A stretch of 64,000 bases of DNA from Triticum aestivum (GCF_018294505.1 NC_057803.1:237986397-238050396); one strand, 5' to 3'; numbered from the stretch's first letter, positions 11,566 through 25,600 are shown. A program made the numbers and translations. Notes: generated by a model not told the origin, from the letters alone.

Positions 11566-13299
11566 TGTTGGGGAACGCAGTAATTTCAAAAAATTTCCTA
11601 CGCACACGCAAGATCATGGTGATGCATAGCAACGAGAGGGGAGAGTATGATCTACGTACCCTTGTAGATCGCAACGGAAGTGTTGACACAATGTAGAGGA
11701 AGTAGTCGTACGTCTTCTTCCCGATCCGACCGATCCAAGCACCGTTACTCCGGCACCTCCGAGTTCTTAGCACACGTACAGCTCGATGACGCTCCCCGGG
11801 CTCCGATCTAGCAAAGCTTCGGGGATGAGTTCCGTCAGCACAACGGCGTGGTGACGATGATGATGTTCTACCGACGCAGGGCTTTGCCTAAGCACTACAA
11901 CGATATGACCGAGGTGGAATATGGTGGCAGGGGGCACCGCACACGGCTAAGGAACGATCACGAGGATCAACTTGTGTGTTCTAGGGTGCCCCCTGCCTCC
12001 GTATATAAAGGATCCAAGGGGGGGGGGTGCGCCGGCCTAGAGGAGGGCGCAGGAGGAGTCCTACTCCTACCGGGAGTAGGACTCCCCTCCCCGTTCCTTG
12101 TCCAACTAGGAGAGGTGGAGGGAGAATAGGAAAGGGGGGCACCGCCCCTCCCTCCTTGTCCAATTCGGACTAGGGGGATAGGGGGCATGCGACCTGCCCT
12201 GGCAGCCCCTTCCTCTTCTCCACATTAGGCCCATAAGGCCCATTAACCCCCCGGGGGGTTCCGGTAACCCCTCCGGTACTCCGGTTTTATCCGAAACTTC
12301 TCCGGAACCCTTCCGGTATCCGAATATAGTCATCCAATATATCAATCTTTATGCCTCGACCATTCCGAGACTCCTCGTCATGTCCGTGATCACATCCAGG
12401 ACTCCGAACTAACTTCGGTACATCAAAATGCATAAACTCATAATAACTGTCATTGTAACTTTAAGCGTGCGGACCCTACGGTTCGAGAACAATGTAGACA
12501 TGACCGAGACACGTCTCCGGTCAATAACCAATAGCGGGACCTGGATGCCCATATTGGCTCCTACATATTCTACGAAGATCTTTATCGGTCAGACCGCATA
12601 ACAACATACGTTGTTCCCTTTGTCATCGGTATGTTACTTGCCCGAGATTCGATCGTCGGTATCCAATACCTAGTTCAATCTCGTTACTGGCAAGTCTCTT
12701 TACTCGTTCCGTAATACATCATCTCACAACTAACATATTAGTTGTAATGCTTGCAAGGCTTATGTGATGTGTATTACCGAGAGGGCCCAGAGATACCTCT
12801 CCGACAATCGGAGTGACAAATCCTAATCTCGAAATACGCCAACCCAACATCTACCTTTGGAGACACCTGTAATGCTCCTTTATAATCACCCAGTTACGTT
12901 GTGACGTTTGGTAGCACCCAAAGTGTTCCTCCGGTAAACGGGAGTTGCATAATCTCATAGTCATAGGAACATGTATAAGTGATGAAGAAAGCAATAGCAA
13001 CATACTAAACGATCGGGTGCTAAGCTAATGGAATGGGTCATGTCAATCAGATCATTCAACCAATGATGTGATCCCATTAATCAAATAACAATTACTTTGT
13101 CTATGGTTAGGAAACATAACCATATTTGATTAATGAGCTAGTCAAGTAGAGGCATACTAGTGACACTCTGTTTGTCTATGTATTCACACATGTATTATGT
13201 TTCCGGTTAATACAATTCTAGCATGAATAATAAACATTTATCATGATATAAGGAAATAAATAATAACTTTATTATTGCCTCTAGGGCATATTTCCTTTA
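11566..13299 (-). repeat. Angela 1 5' LTR
   Basis: 1,734 bp. The TATA-like box is at 12001-12009 on the minus strand. Its outer terminus carries a C-to-T change on the plus strand (ttccttta), so the canonical TG start is lost in this copy. Confidence 0.9.
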
Positions 13300-13449
13300 A
13301 TAAACTTTTGAAAGCTGTGCCCGCTGTTATGTGGCAGATGGGAATTTGTTAATGTCCGGTTGTAGAGAACTTGACACTTAACTTAATTAAAATGCATCAA
13401 CTGTGTGTGTAGCCGTGATGGTCTCTTTCCGGCGGAGTTCGAGAAGTGA

Positions 13450-13454
13450 ACATG
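13450..13454 (+). repeat. Left TSD of solo LTR B (acatg)
   Basis: Repeated at 22036-22040. The corresponding uninterrupted site in LTR3 is near 45922-45935 (gtgagcacggtcttg), with one difference. Confidence 0.83.
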
Positions 13455-13616
13455 TGTAACACCCACGATGCGGCTATATCTCCCACGTGTCGGAGCACGA
13501 CTTAGAGGCATAACCGCATTGTAGGCATGTCGCAAGAGGGGTATCTTTACACATCCCATGTACTGAATAAGAAAGAGATAAAGAGTTGGCTTACAATCGG
13601 CACTTCACACAATACA

Positions 13617-13621
13617 TGAAT
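13617..13621 (+). repeat. Left TSD of solo LTR A (tgaat)
   Basis: Repeated at 17909-17913. It marks a separate later insertion into solo LTR B. Confidence 0.85.
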
Positions 13622-16600
13622 TGTAACGCTCTCGATGCGGCTATATCTCCCACGTGTCGAAGCACGACTTAGAGGCATAACCACATTGAAAGCAATGTTG
13701 CAAGTGAGGTAATCTTCGCAAACAACCCATGTAATACATAAAGGGAAAGAGATACATAGTTGGCTTACAATCTCCACTTCACACAATACATGAATAAAGC
13801 ATTACATCAACCAGATACAATCAAGGTCCGACTACGGAACCAAAATAAAAGAAGACTACCCCAAATGCTACACAGATCCCCGATCGACCCCAACTGGGCT
13901 CCCCTACTGATCAACTGGAAAACGGAACAACATAAAGAACACGATCTTCATAGAGCTCCTCCTTGAGCTTGGTTGCGTCATCTTCACGGTTCAACGGCAC
14001 CTGCAAGCTGGTTTTGGAAGTATCTGTGAGTCACGGGGACTCAGCAATCTCACACCCTCGCGATCAAGACTATTTAAGCTTATAGGAAGGGTACAAGGTA
14101 TGAGGTGGAGCTGCAACAAGCGACTAGCATATTTGGTGGCTAACATACGCAAATGGGAGCGAGAAGAGAAGGCAAAAGCACGGTCGAACAACTATGATCA
14201 AGAAGTGATCCTAGAACAACCTACGTCAAGCATTACTCCAACACCGTGTTCACTTCTCGGACTTCGCCGAGAAGAGACCATCACGGTTACACACGCGGTT
14301 GATGTATTTTAATTAAGATCAACTTCAGGTTTTCTACAACCGGACATTAACAATTTCCCATCTGCCCATAACCGCGGGCACGACTTTCGAAAGTTCAATC
14401 CCTCCAGGGGTGTCCCAACTTAGCCCATCACAAGCTCTCACGGTCAACGAAGGATATTCCTTCTCCCAAGACAATCCGATCAGACTCGGCATCCCGGTTA
14501 CAAGACATCCTCGACAATGGTAAAACAAGTTTAGCAACACCACCTGAATGTGCCGACAAATCCTGATAGGAGCTGCACATATCTCGTTCTCAGGGCACAC
14601 TCAGATGAGCGCTCCGTACAACTAAAACCAAACCTCAAGTTACCCCGAGGGGGCGCTGCACAGGGCTCTAGTTTGGACCAACACTTAGAGGAGCACTAGC
14701 CCGGGGGGGGGGTGTTAAAATAATGATGACCCTCGGGAGCGCGACTCCCAAGGGAAAAGAGGCTAGGTGGCGAATGGTGAAACTAATGTTGGGCATTGCT
14801 GGAGGAGTTTTATTCAAGGCGAACTGTCAAGGGGTTCCCATTATAACCCAATTGTGTAAGGAACGCAAAATCCTGGAACATAACACCGATATGACAGAAA
14901 CTAGGGCGGCAAGAGTGGAACAAAACACCAGGCATAAGGCCGAGCCTTCCACCCTTTACCAAGTATATAGATGCATTAATTAAATAAGAGATATTGTGAT
15001 ATCCCAACAGAATATCCATGTTCCAACAAGGAACAAACTCCAATCTTCACCTGCAACTAAACAACGCTATAAGAGGGGCTGAGCAAAGGGTAACATAGCC
15101 AAACAACGGTTTGCTAGGACAAGGTGGGTTAGAGGCTTGGCTTAGCAATATGGGAGGCATGATAAGCAAGTGGTAGGTATCGCAGCATAGGCATAACAAA
15201 AGAGCAAGCATCTAGCAAGCAAAGATAGAAGTGATTTCGAGGGTATGATCATCTTGCCTGAAATCCCGCAAGGAAGAAGAACGAGTCCATGAAGAAGACA
15301 AACGGACGTAGAAGAACGGATCCTCACAAACGTGACGTTATCAGAACCAACCCGAAGAAGCAACACCGGAAAGAAGCACACAACATAGTAAACAACCAAC
15401 ACATGAACATGGTATGATATGCGAGATGCGGTATGCGGTGCATATGCATGATTTGGAAAGGAAAGATTGAACCTGGCCTCAACTTGGAAATCCAAGAGTG
15501 CCACTGGAAAGTTGAGTTGATTTCGGTCGAAATCGATAAAAAGATCACCGGAAACGGATACACGGTTTGGAAATGGCAAGCAAAACAAGTATGGCACCGG
15601 TCTGAGATAAACAACAAGTAGCCATCTAAATGAATCAAGATAAATATGCTACAACACTCAAACATGACAACAAAATATATGGCAGGGATCCACTCATGAT
15701 TCTTGACAAAAGCTGAACACTGAGCTATGACTAATTCACTCAATAGCAGGTTCAAACAAGCATGACAAAAGAGCAAATGATTACAGGTTTCAGACTTAGT
15801 GAAATTAACAGAAGTCGGGAATTTATCATTAGGAAGCAATGTTTAGAGCATGATAACTACATGCTACAAGAACATATCATGGTAAAGCAAGGCATGGCAT
15901 GAAACTACCCAAAGCATATAACAAAAGTCCCTTAGTGACCATGAGCCAAAAGGGATCAGAAAATACAATTGCAAGCATGTGAACATAGCAAAAACATAAA
16001 CAGATTCAGACTTAGTGAAAAACTGGAGCATGGCAAAACAGTTAACAAGTAGACATGTTTACGAGCTCGATGCACTCACTACAAAGCATCACATGAAAAT
16101 CTAATCATACACCCAACAAATAGACATGGCATAGAAGCTAGACATGGCAAGAACAACATCATAGCATGCATGGATCAACAGCAACAAGCTTGGCAAAATT
16201 GCTAAACATGTTAACAATCTGCCAGGAACATTTTATAGCAAAACTAGAGCTCGATTGAGTCAAGCTAGGGTGCTCCATAATTGCAAACAAAGACATGGAT
16301 GGATAGATCACCACAATATCTACAAAACATCCTTACTGATCATGCTCAAAAGAGGCACAGATCACTAGGAAACAACATGAACATATGGCATAAAAATAAT
16401 GACAGGGCAAGGACTTGGTGAAATTCTAAGTCCCTGAAATCAGCATCATTGAGTAAGATACTTTGCATGCTTGTGCTAGTCACCACAAAGATCACAAAAA
16501 TACATGGCATACACCCCTGTAAAGATGGCATGGCATTCTACAAAACACATGTAGAGCTCAGGATCATAGCATGCACACATTAATCATGGGAAAAATGACA

Positions 16601-17908
16601 AAAGGCCATTTGCTAAAACAGATCTGACATAATCATCACATAGCCCTCTTCTAACAGCATTTCGGGCATCAAGATGAGCTCAAATGAAAAATGATGCAAT
16701 GAGATGAAATGATGTACTCGTCGAGACGAACATTTTAATATGCTACACGCACGAATTGGAGCTACGATGAGGAAGTTATGGCATGACGAAGATTGCATAA
16801 AAATTAGTGTTCGGAGGGAAAAAGTCAACCGAGGGGATCCAGATCCAGATCGACCCGAACGGTTACTGTAGCACGCACGTGGTCCGAGGTTCGCTGGCCG
16901 GAGCTGTTCACCGGAGAGAAGTCGACGAGGCGGACGGAGCTTGCGGGCGTCGCCGGACTTGGCGTGTCAGGCCGGAGGAGGACGGGGGCGGCACCGGCGA
17001 GGCTTGGCCGGAATCAGAGGAGGACGGGGGCGGCTCGGTTGCTAGAGAGGTGCAGCGCCGGCGATGGCACGGTGGCCGGCATCGGTTTCCGGGCGGCGGC
17101 GCGGGAGTCGGGGAAGGCGGCGCGGAGGAAGGCGCGTGGGCGGGGGCGACCGAGCCAGGCGGCGGCGGATTTGGGCCCGCCCGGGCCCGCAACAGGCTCC
17201 GCGGGCCACGGCGGCGGGGAGGAGCAGGAGGCCAGGTGGCGCTCCGCGAGTGGCCGAGGCGGCGGAGAGGGCGACGTGGTGCAACGCCATTGGCCGGGCG
17301 ATGTGGTGGCGGTGCGGCAGACATGTCCGGCCAGCGCGGGAGGAATTGTCCGGCGGCGTGAGGAGGACGAAGTTAGGGTTTCATCTGCGAAAGATTTTCG
17401 GAGGGAGCCACATATTTATAGGTAGATGGAGCTAGGAGTGTCCAAAAGAGGTGCGGTTTTTGGCCACACGATCGTGATCGAACGACCGAGATGATGGAGG
17501 AAGTTTAGGTGGGTTTTGGGCCACTTTGGAGGGGTGTTGGGCTGCAAAACACACGAGGCCTTTTCGGTCCCTCAGTTAACTGTTGGAGTATCAAACGAAG
17601 TCCAAATGGTACGAAAATTGACAGGCGGTCTACCGGTAGTAAACCAATGTCGCATGGCAAGTCTCGGTCCAATCCGAAAACGTTTAACACCCGCACACGA
17701 AAAGAGGTAGAAAGGGACACCGGATGACATAGGAGCGCTGTATTGCAAAACGGACAATGGGGAAAATGCTCGGATGCATGAGACGAACATGAATGCAAAT
17801 GCGATGCACATGATGACATGATATGAGAAGTATGACACATAAGCAATGACAAGACAACAACAACGAATAACTGGAGGACACCTGGCACATCAGTCTCGGG
17901 GCGTTACA
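13622..17908 (-). mobile_element. Solo LTR A of LARD family
   Basis: 4,287 bp, beginning tgtaacgctc and ending ggggcgttaca on the plus strand, flanked by tgaat at 13617-13621 and 17909-17913. It is inserted inside solo LTR B, and removing it restores B's sequence (cacttcacac...catcatccag). Its length is within 2 bp of B. It has no internal domain. A GC-rich stretch at about 16900-17330 resembles 20980-21500 in B and is probably the LTR promoter/leader region. Confidence 0.87.
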
Positions 17909-20900
17909 TGAATATAACACTACATCATCCAGAATACAATCAAGGTCTGACTACGGAACCAAAATAAAAGAAGACCACCCCTAATGCTAGATCCTCAATC
18001 GCCCCGACTGGGCTCCACTACTGATCAACTAGAAACGAAACAACACAACAAACATGATCTTCATCGAGCTCCCACTTGAGCTCAGCTGCGGCATCTGCAC
18101 TGGTATCATCGGCACCTGCAAGCTGGTTTTGGAAGTGTGAGTCAAGGGGACTCAGCAATCTCACACCCTCGCGATCAAGACTATTTAAGCTTATGGGTAG
18201 GAAAAGGGGTAGTGAGGTGGAGCTGCAACAAGCACTAGCAAATATGGTGGCTAACTTACACAAAAGAGAGCAAGAAGAGAAGCAAAGCAACGGTCATGAA
18301 CTAGTAGTGATCAAGAAGTGATCCCGAAACTACTTAGGTTCAAGCATAACACAAGAATTGTGTTCACTTCCCGGACTCCGCCAGAAAGAGACCATCAGGC
18401 TACACGAGCAGTTGATGCATTTTTAGTTAAGTTAAGTGTCAAGTTCTCTACAACCGTACATTAACAAATTCCCATCTGCCCATAACCACGGGCACGGCTT
18501 TCGAAAGTTCAAAACCCTGCAGGGGTGTCCCAACTTAGCCCATCACAAGCTCTCACGGTCAACGAAGGATATTCCTTCTCCCGGGACGACCCGATCAGAC
18601 TCGGAATCCCGGTTACAAGACATTTTGACAATGGTAAAATAAGACCAACAAAGCCGCCCGATGTGCCGACATCCTGATAGGAGCTGCACATATCTCGTTC
18701 TTAGGGCAACACCGGATTGTACAAGATTCCGGTAGACCAGCCCAGAGTTGCCCCTGGTGGCCACCGACTGCTGACAGGTTTGGACCAACACTTAGACAAG
18801 CACTGGCCGGGGGGGGGGGTAAAATAAAGATGACCCTTGAGTCTGCAGAACCCAAGGGAAGGTGATAGGTTGTTAGTGCAAATGGTAAAACCAAGGTTGG
18901 CCCTTGCTGGAGGAGTTTTATTCAAAGCGAACTGTCAAGGGGTTCCCATTATAACCCAACCGCGTAAGGAACGCCAAATCAAGGAACATAACACCGGTAT
19001 GACGGAAACTAGGGAGGCAAGAGTGGAACAAAACACCAGGCATAAGGTCGAGCCTTCCACCCTTTACCAAGTATATAGATGCGTTAATTAAATAAGATAT
19101 ATGGTGATATCCCAACAAATAACCATGTTCCAACATGGAACAAACTCCATCTTCACCTGCAACTAACAACGCTATAAGAGGGGCTGAGCAAAGCGGTAAC
19201 ATAGCCAAACAATGGTTTGCTAGGACAAGGTGGGTTAGAGGTTTGACATGGCAATATGGGAGGCATGATATAGCAAGTGGTAGGTATCGCGCATAGCAAT
19301 AGAGAGAGCAACTAGCAAGCAAAGATAGAAGTGATTTTGAGGGTATGGTCATCTTGCCTGTGAAGTTCTCCGAGTTGATGAAAGCTTGATCCTCGTAAGC
19401 GTACTCAACGGGTTCCTCGAACACGAACTCGACTCCTGGCTCTACCCAAGGAAAGAACACAAGCAAAGGAAACCACAATCAACCACGGTGCAATGCGCAA
19501 GCAACATGATGCAAAACATGGCATGACATGCGGGTTGTGATATGCAATGCATATGCGAGCTCCGGAAGGAAAAGATTGAACCAGGCCTCAACTTGGCAAA
19601 CCAAGTGTGCCTCTGGAAAGATGAGTTGATTTCGGTCGAAATCGATATAAAGATCGCCGGAAACGGATGCACAGTTTGCAAATGGCAAGCAAAACAATAA
19701 TGGCACAAATCTGCGATTAAGAGCATGATGCCATCTAAAATGCAACGAGAAACTAAGCTATTGAACTCTAACATATCAACAAAGCACATGGCAGTGATCT
19801 ACTCAAGATGCTTGACAAAAGATGAACACTGAGCTATGGCTAAATCACACAAGAGCAGGTTCAAACAAGCATGGCAAAAGTGCAAAAGATAATAGCATCA
19901 CAGACTTAGTGAAAATAACAACATGCCAGGAATTAACATGAGGAAGCAATGTTTAGAGCAAGATAACAACATGCTACAGGATCAGATCATAGCAATACAA
20001 GGCATGGCATGAATCTACTCAAACCATATAACAAAAGTCCCTTACTGACCATAAGCCAAAAAGGAAAATAAGATATGATGGCACCCAAGTAAACATAGCA
20101 AGTTTCGTTAACAGATTCAGACTTAGCAGAAAACTGGACATGGCATAAACAGAATTATGAAGGCATGTTTGCGAGATCGATGCACTCACCACAAGGCATT
20201 GCGTGACAAACTAAGCATACACCCAGCAAGAAGACATGATCAAGAAGCTAAACATGGCAAGAACAATCTCATAGCATGCTTGGATCAACTACACCAACCT
20301 TGAAAAAATTGATTAACACGTAAACAATCAGCCAGGAACATTTTATAGCAAAAGTAGAGCAAGATTGAGTCATGCTAGTGTACTCCATAAATGCAAACAA
20401 GGGCATGTGTGGATAGAGCATAACAATATCTCAAAATAATCCTTACTAAACATACTCAAAAGAAGAATGGATCACTCTGTAGCAATATGAACACATGGCA
20501 TAAAAATAACAGCATACAAAGACTTAGTGAAATTCTAAGTCCCTGAAAACAGCAATATCACGAGAGCTACTTTGCATGCTTGTGCTAGTCACCACATTGA
20601 TCACAAAAATACATGGCATACATCCCTGTAAAGATGGCATGGCATATAACATAACACATGTAGAGCTCATGCTCATATGCAGCACACAATAATCATGGCA
20701 AAAATGACAAATGCTCAAGATCTGCTAAGAATCAGGAACTAACATTTTATGGCACTCTTGCATCAGACATTTGGGCATCAAGATGGACTCAAACAAGCAT
20801 GATGCAATGGAACAAAATGAAGAGGACAACCTGATGAGCATTTTGATTTATGGCATGCATAAAACGGAGCTACGATGACAGAGTTATGGCATGATGAAGT

Positions 20901-22653
20901 AGGCATAAAAATAATCACAGAGAAGGGACTTAGTGGAATTTTAACCTCTCAGGAAAGTCAACGGGGCGGAGGGATTCAGGACGAAGTGGATCGGGATGGA
21001 GCTGTGCGTTTGGATGCAGGGATGGGTGGATCTCATCCACCTTCTCCGGATCCGACGGGAGAAGAACTCCGGCGAGGACAACATAGGGCGGCGCGAGGAC
21101 GAGGCGACGGGGTCGGAGATCATGGTGGCGGCGGCGCATGCTCGCGGGCGAGGCACGGGCGGCAGACATGCAGGAGGCGGCGTCGGCGAGCTCGCTGCTG
21201 GGCAGTGGTAGCGGCCGGACGGAGGCGACGGGAGAGGCACGCGGCGGGGCAGGCGGGCGCGGGCGCGCGGCGTGGCTGCCGGAGCGGTTGCCGGCGATGC
21301 TCCGGCGAGAGGGAGCGGGGGCAGCGCGAACGGGCCCCGATGGGCTCGTGCGGGCTCCGCGCGGGCCTGGGCGGGCCGTGGCGGGCCGGTGTGGTGGATA
21401 CGGCGGCGGGGTGACGTGGTGAGCTCCGGTTGGCTGGAGGCGGCGGCGCGGACATGTCTGGCGTGGAGATTTTTGTCCGGCGGCGCGAGAGGAGCGGGGC
21501 TAGGGTTTCATCCGTGAAAATTTCGAGGGAAGACATAAATATATAGGTAGAGGGAGCTAGGAGAGTCCAAATGAGGTGCGGTTTTCGGCCACGCGATCAT
21601 GATCGAATGAACGAGAGGATGGATGGGGTTTGGATGGGTTTTGGGCCACTTTGGAGGGGTGTTGGGCTGCAACACACACGAGGCCTTTATGGTTCCCCGG
21701 TCAACCGTTGGAGTATCAAACAGACTCCAAATGGCACGAAACTTGACAGGCGGTCTGCCGGTGGTATACCAAGGCTGCTTGGCAAATCTTGGTACATTCC
21801 GAGAAAGTTTAACACCCGTACATGAAAAGAGGCAAAAGGGGGGCGCCGGAGGACATAGGAGTGCCGGAATGAAAAACGGACAACGGGGAAAATGCTCGGA
21901 TGCATGAGATGAACATGTATGCAAATGCGATGGAAATGATGACATGATATGAAATGCATGACACGCAAACAAATGACAAGGCAACAATAGCGAATAACTG
22001 GAAGGCACCTGACGCAATGGTCTCGGGTCGTTACAACATGGTCTTGTGTTATGCTTGAACGTAAGTACTCTCAGGATCACTTCTTGATCACTTCTAGCTT
22101 CTCGACCATTGCGTTGCCTCTCTTCTCGCTCTTACTTGCATATGTTAGCCACCATATATGCTTAGTGCTTGCTGCAGCTCCACCTCCTTACCTTACCCTA
22201 CCCATAAGCTTAAATAGTCTTGATCTCGCGGGTGTGAGATTGCTGAGTCCTTGTGACTCACGGATACTTCCAAACATATGTAGGTGCCGATGATACCAGT
22301 GCAGGTGATGCAACCGAGCTCAAGTGGGAGCTTGATGAAGATCTTGATCGTTGTTTTGTGTCTTTTCCGGATGATCAATAGTGGAGCCCAGTTGGGACGA
22401 TCGGGGATCTAGCATTTGGGGTTGTCTTCTTTTATTTTGGTTCCGTAGGCGGACCTTGATTGTACTCTGCATGATGTATGTTTAATTTGTTATTTGTGTG
22501 AAGTGGCAATTATAAGACAACTCTTTATCCCTTTCTTATTCAGTACATGGGATTGTGTGAAGATTACCCCTCTTGCGACAGATCTACCATGCGGCTATGC
22601 CTCTAAGTCGTGCCCCGACACGTGGGAGATATAGCCACATTGTGGGTGTTACA

Positions 22654-25600
22654 AGTTGGTAATCAGAGCCATCCCCGACTTAGGAGCCCCCTGGTTGATC
22701 GAATCACTGACGTTGTTGAGTCTAGAACAAAATGTTTTGAGTCTTAGGATTATATATATCAGAGAGTATGATTCTTTTTACTCCTCAGTCCCTTCGTCGC
22801 TCTGGTGAGGCCTCCTGACATAGATGTTTTGACCTTCCACTCCTCAAATTTCACGATTTTTTAGGATCACGCGGGTATCTTGGAATCGTTCTGATAGTCT
22901 TGTGACGAGAACATTGTTCTTGGTGCCTCCTGACATTTAGGGGTTGTGGCAGTGTCCCGGGGAGTTGAGCTCTAAGGTGTTGTCGTCACAATTTTATCGT
23001 TGCAGTTCTGGAATACCTGAGTTCGCCGACATCGAAAATCTCTTTTATGCAGTTGTTGGTGAGATAACCTTGACGCCACCCTGTACTAGGATGGGAGTTC
23101 GGGAGTATTGCCATAACTCGTATAACGGATGCTTTTTGAAGGTTGAGGTACATGCTTTCCGGAGTTTTCTTGGTTATGTGTTGACGGATGGATACAACTG
23201 GATGTAGGAATTGTTAGTTTGGGTGAGATATTATGCTTCCCCTGTATCCCCAACACCTGATTGCATAACCAGAAAGTTTCGGGAGTTTATAAGTAGGAAT
23301 TCAAGTTGCTCCTAGAATATCTTTCCAACAGACAGATGATACGATATGGGATCTATCATATGTTTGTTTCCGGTTTATTTTGCAAGCTAATCCTTTGTTT
23401 TGTTTTGAGTTGTGGTATTCGAGTTGCTTCAAAGTCAAATGTTGATTCCATGCTTCTTTCTAAGCGGTGTTCTCATATTTCTGTGGGAGTACTAATCCTT
23501 CTTGATCATTGAGATGGTTGTGCCAATTCTTTTCCAACCGATATCTTTCTCTTCAAGTGGATTCGATCATTTCAACATTCGAAAGATCACCTATAAGTTT
23601 TCCCAATGGTATCCTTTCCATCTTCCCAAGTTTCCTTTGTTTTCCCGCCCTCCCACCCTTTTTCTTCAAGGACTCATATTTCTCAATCAAGTATCCATCT
23701 TATGCTTGTGAAGTCTCTTCATTCTTTTCCTTCAAAGTTGTTACCTGGTGATTCTCATGAAGATGTTAAAGGAGCTTCAACATCATCATTCTTCATTCTT
23801 TTTATTCTCCGGTGGATTCAATTCAAGCTTTGTTGATCATATCCCTTTTTCCTCATTTCATAATGTTTTCTTATGACGGTGCACCTCTTAATCATTCACT
23901 TCTCGCTATTCATTTTTTCTGGAGTGTTGAAGATATCTCAGAAGGCTCATCTTTTCATTCAAGATCTGTTCAACCTATCTCAAGGTTGTTATCTCATTCA
24001 AGCCATTTAATTCAACCGGTGGAATCTCTCTTATAAATAGTTCAATGGTGTTTCCTTTTGAGTGGGCCCTAACCCACATGTCTTTTCCCAGGATCTTACC
24101 TGCCTCGTCTTATTTTCCCGGAGTTACTCTCAATATATTCTCTAAGTTTGATGTAAGAATGAATTATCATTAGTTATATGTATTTCTCCAAGATCTGTCA
24201 AATTCTTTTCATCGTTGGCTCAACCTCTTCGCTTGTGATTCTCCCGGAGTGTCTAAACAAATCTTGGTGGTGTTTCTCCTCATCATTCTTGGATTTTGAA
24301 GACCGAAGAAGAATTTCTCTTAAATCTTGCTCCTTTCTCTTCAAGATTCACGGTGCTAGCCTTATGCCATCCTCTCATAATTGTTTTCGATTGTGAGAAT
24401 TCTTTTCACCCATCTGGAGCAATTCAGGAGTCTTTTCAGTTTGATTCTCTGAAGGCCATCATCTCAGAATTAATCATTCCAACTTTCAGCTCTCATTCTC
24501 CAAATCTTACACGTGCATCGTTCAAATATCCTCTAATCAGTTCATGATCTCTTTGTTCTCATGTATCTAAATCCCAGCAAGTATCTTCATTCATTTTCCA
24601 ATTCTTCCCGGTGAATTGTGCCTTTTCTACTTTCATTTTCATTTCTTACGGTGGTTCGTTCAAGATTCCTCTTCCTATGTTCTCATATCAATTCATTTGT
24701 TCTTTCCAATCCTATCGGTGGTTCGTTGAAAACTTTCTCAAGTTTAAGCTATATCTCTCTTAATCCTTTCTACGAGAATAAGTAGTATGCCAAATTCGTT
24801 GCTTGTCATCAATTTAAATTGGTGAAGGATACGCATAACATAATTCTTATTCTTGCTTCATCCAAGTGATGGATTCATTCTTTCGGAGTTTGTTCACAAT
24901 GAGTAAATTCTCGGTTCAAGTGCTTCATACTTTCCCAGAGTTCCAAGATCTCTCAATTATATCATTTCAAAGCTTCATCTAAATCATCGCAAGGCTTCAC
25001 CTTGTGTTCTCAATGTCTTTTCCCTTTTATTACCGGAGTTCTTCATGGAGGTTCTTCATGGTGGTTCATTAAGGATTCCTTTCATTCTTCAATTGTTCTT
25101 CAAGATTTCTCTCGAAGCTAAGATCCGCCAAGCTATACTCTAAAATAAACATGGTGTTCAACAAATGTCTTGTTTTGAGGAGTTCAAGCATTCTTCATCT
25201 TACATTCCGAAGTGCACTTCTTTCTACCTTATCATTTAAGTTGGTGTTATGTCACTCTTGACAATTTCCCTTCGTGTTTCATGATTCACAAGTTGTCTGG
25301 AATGACATATTTTAATCCCATCATTTTCAATTCGTTCATGAGATCCTTTGCAACCCATTAATCTCTTCATTGGAGTTATCTTGGGTTATATTTCACCTAA
25401 AGCTTTCCCTAAGGATTGTGCTATTTATGGTGCTTATAAATGACCCAAGTTCTTCATTTATCATCCCGGTGAAATAAGTTTTCATCTCTTCGTTGATCTC
25501 AATCAACCTTCGTTTCCGTTAGTGGTAGGTTGTCACCTCATAATCTTGAGATGTCTTCCATAAGCCCACATCAAGCTTATCCTTTCGTTGTTGATAATCC

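Larger units (their letters stand above)
4583..13299 (-). mobile_element. Angela-type Copia retrotransposon 1
   Basis: A complete 8,717-bp element on the minus strand, with LTRs at 4583-6313 and 11566-13299, a primer site at 11551-11564, a long untranslated leader, a degenerate gag-pol and a polypurine tract next to 6313. The LTR sequence (minus strand tgaaggaaatatgccc) is the common wheat Angela type. By eye the LTRs differ at about 33 positions in 1.73 kb (about 1.9%), so it is fairly young. The target is LTR1 of the LARD locus. The outer end of the 5' LTR is mutated: the plus strand reads ttccttta where the 3' LTR has ttccttca, which removes the canonical TG. Confidence 0.9.
13455..22035 (-). 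mobile_element. Solo LTR B of LARD family (with nested solo LTR A)
   Basis: The plus strand begins tgtaacaccc at 13455 and ends gtcgttaca at 22035, flanked by acatg at 13450-13454 and 22036-22040. There is no internal domain or second LTR, so it is a solo LTR left by recombination between the LTRs of one element. Without nested LTR A and its duplication it is 4,289 bp. It belongs to the same broad family as the surrounding LARD but to a different subfamily. About 1.8 kb at its 3' end resembles LTR1-3 and the rest does not. It contains GC-rich sequence at about 20980-21500 with chance open frames. Confidence 0.85.
183..22653 (+). mobile_element. LARD LTR1 (interrupted)
   Basis: LTR1 survives as four pieces: 183-1046, 1771-4582, 13300-13454 and 22036-22653. 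They are separated by the Cassandra TRIM, the Angela Copia and a solo LTR. Each junction carries a 5-bp duplication, and each empty site is present in LTR2 or LTR3. The net length is about 4,434 bp. The end gttaca is followed at once by the primer site at 22657. The LTR contains a GC-rich stretch (about 1770-2300) and a tract rich in tac/acc triplets (about 2450-2900), but no credible conserved protein. Confidence 0.85.

Noticed and set aside
16807..17425. Long open frames in GC-rich DNA of solo LTR A (and the equivalent at 20875-21536 in B)
   Set aside because: Open in several frames on both strands with low-complexity Gly/Arg/Ala/Pro output and no conservation between A and B. This is a GC-composition artefact.
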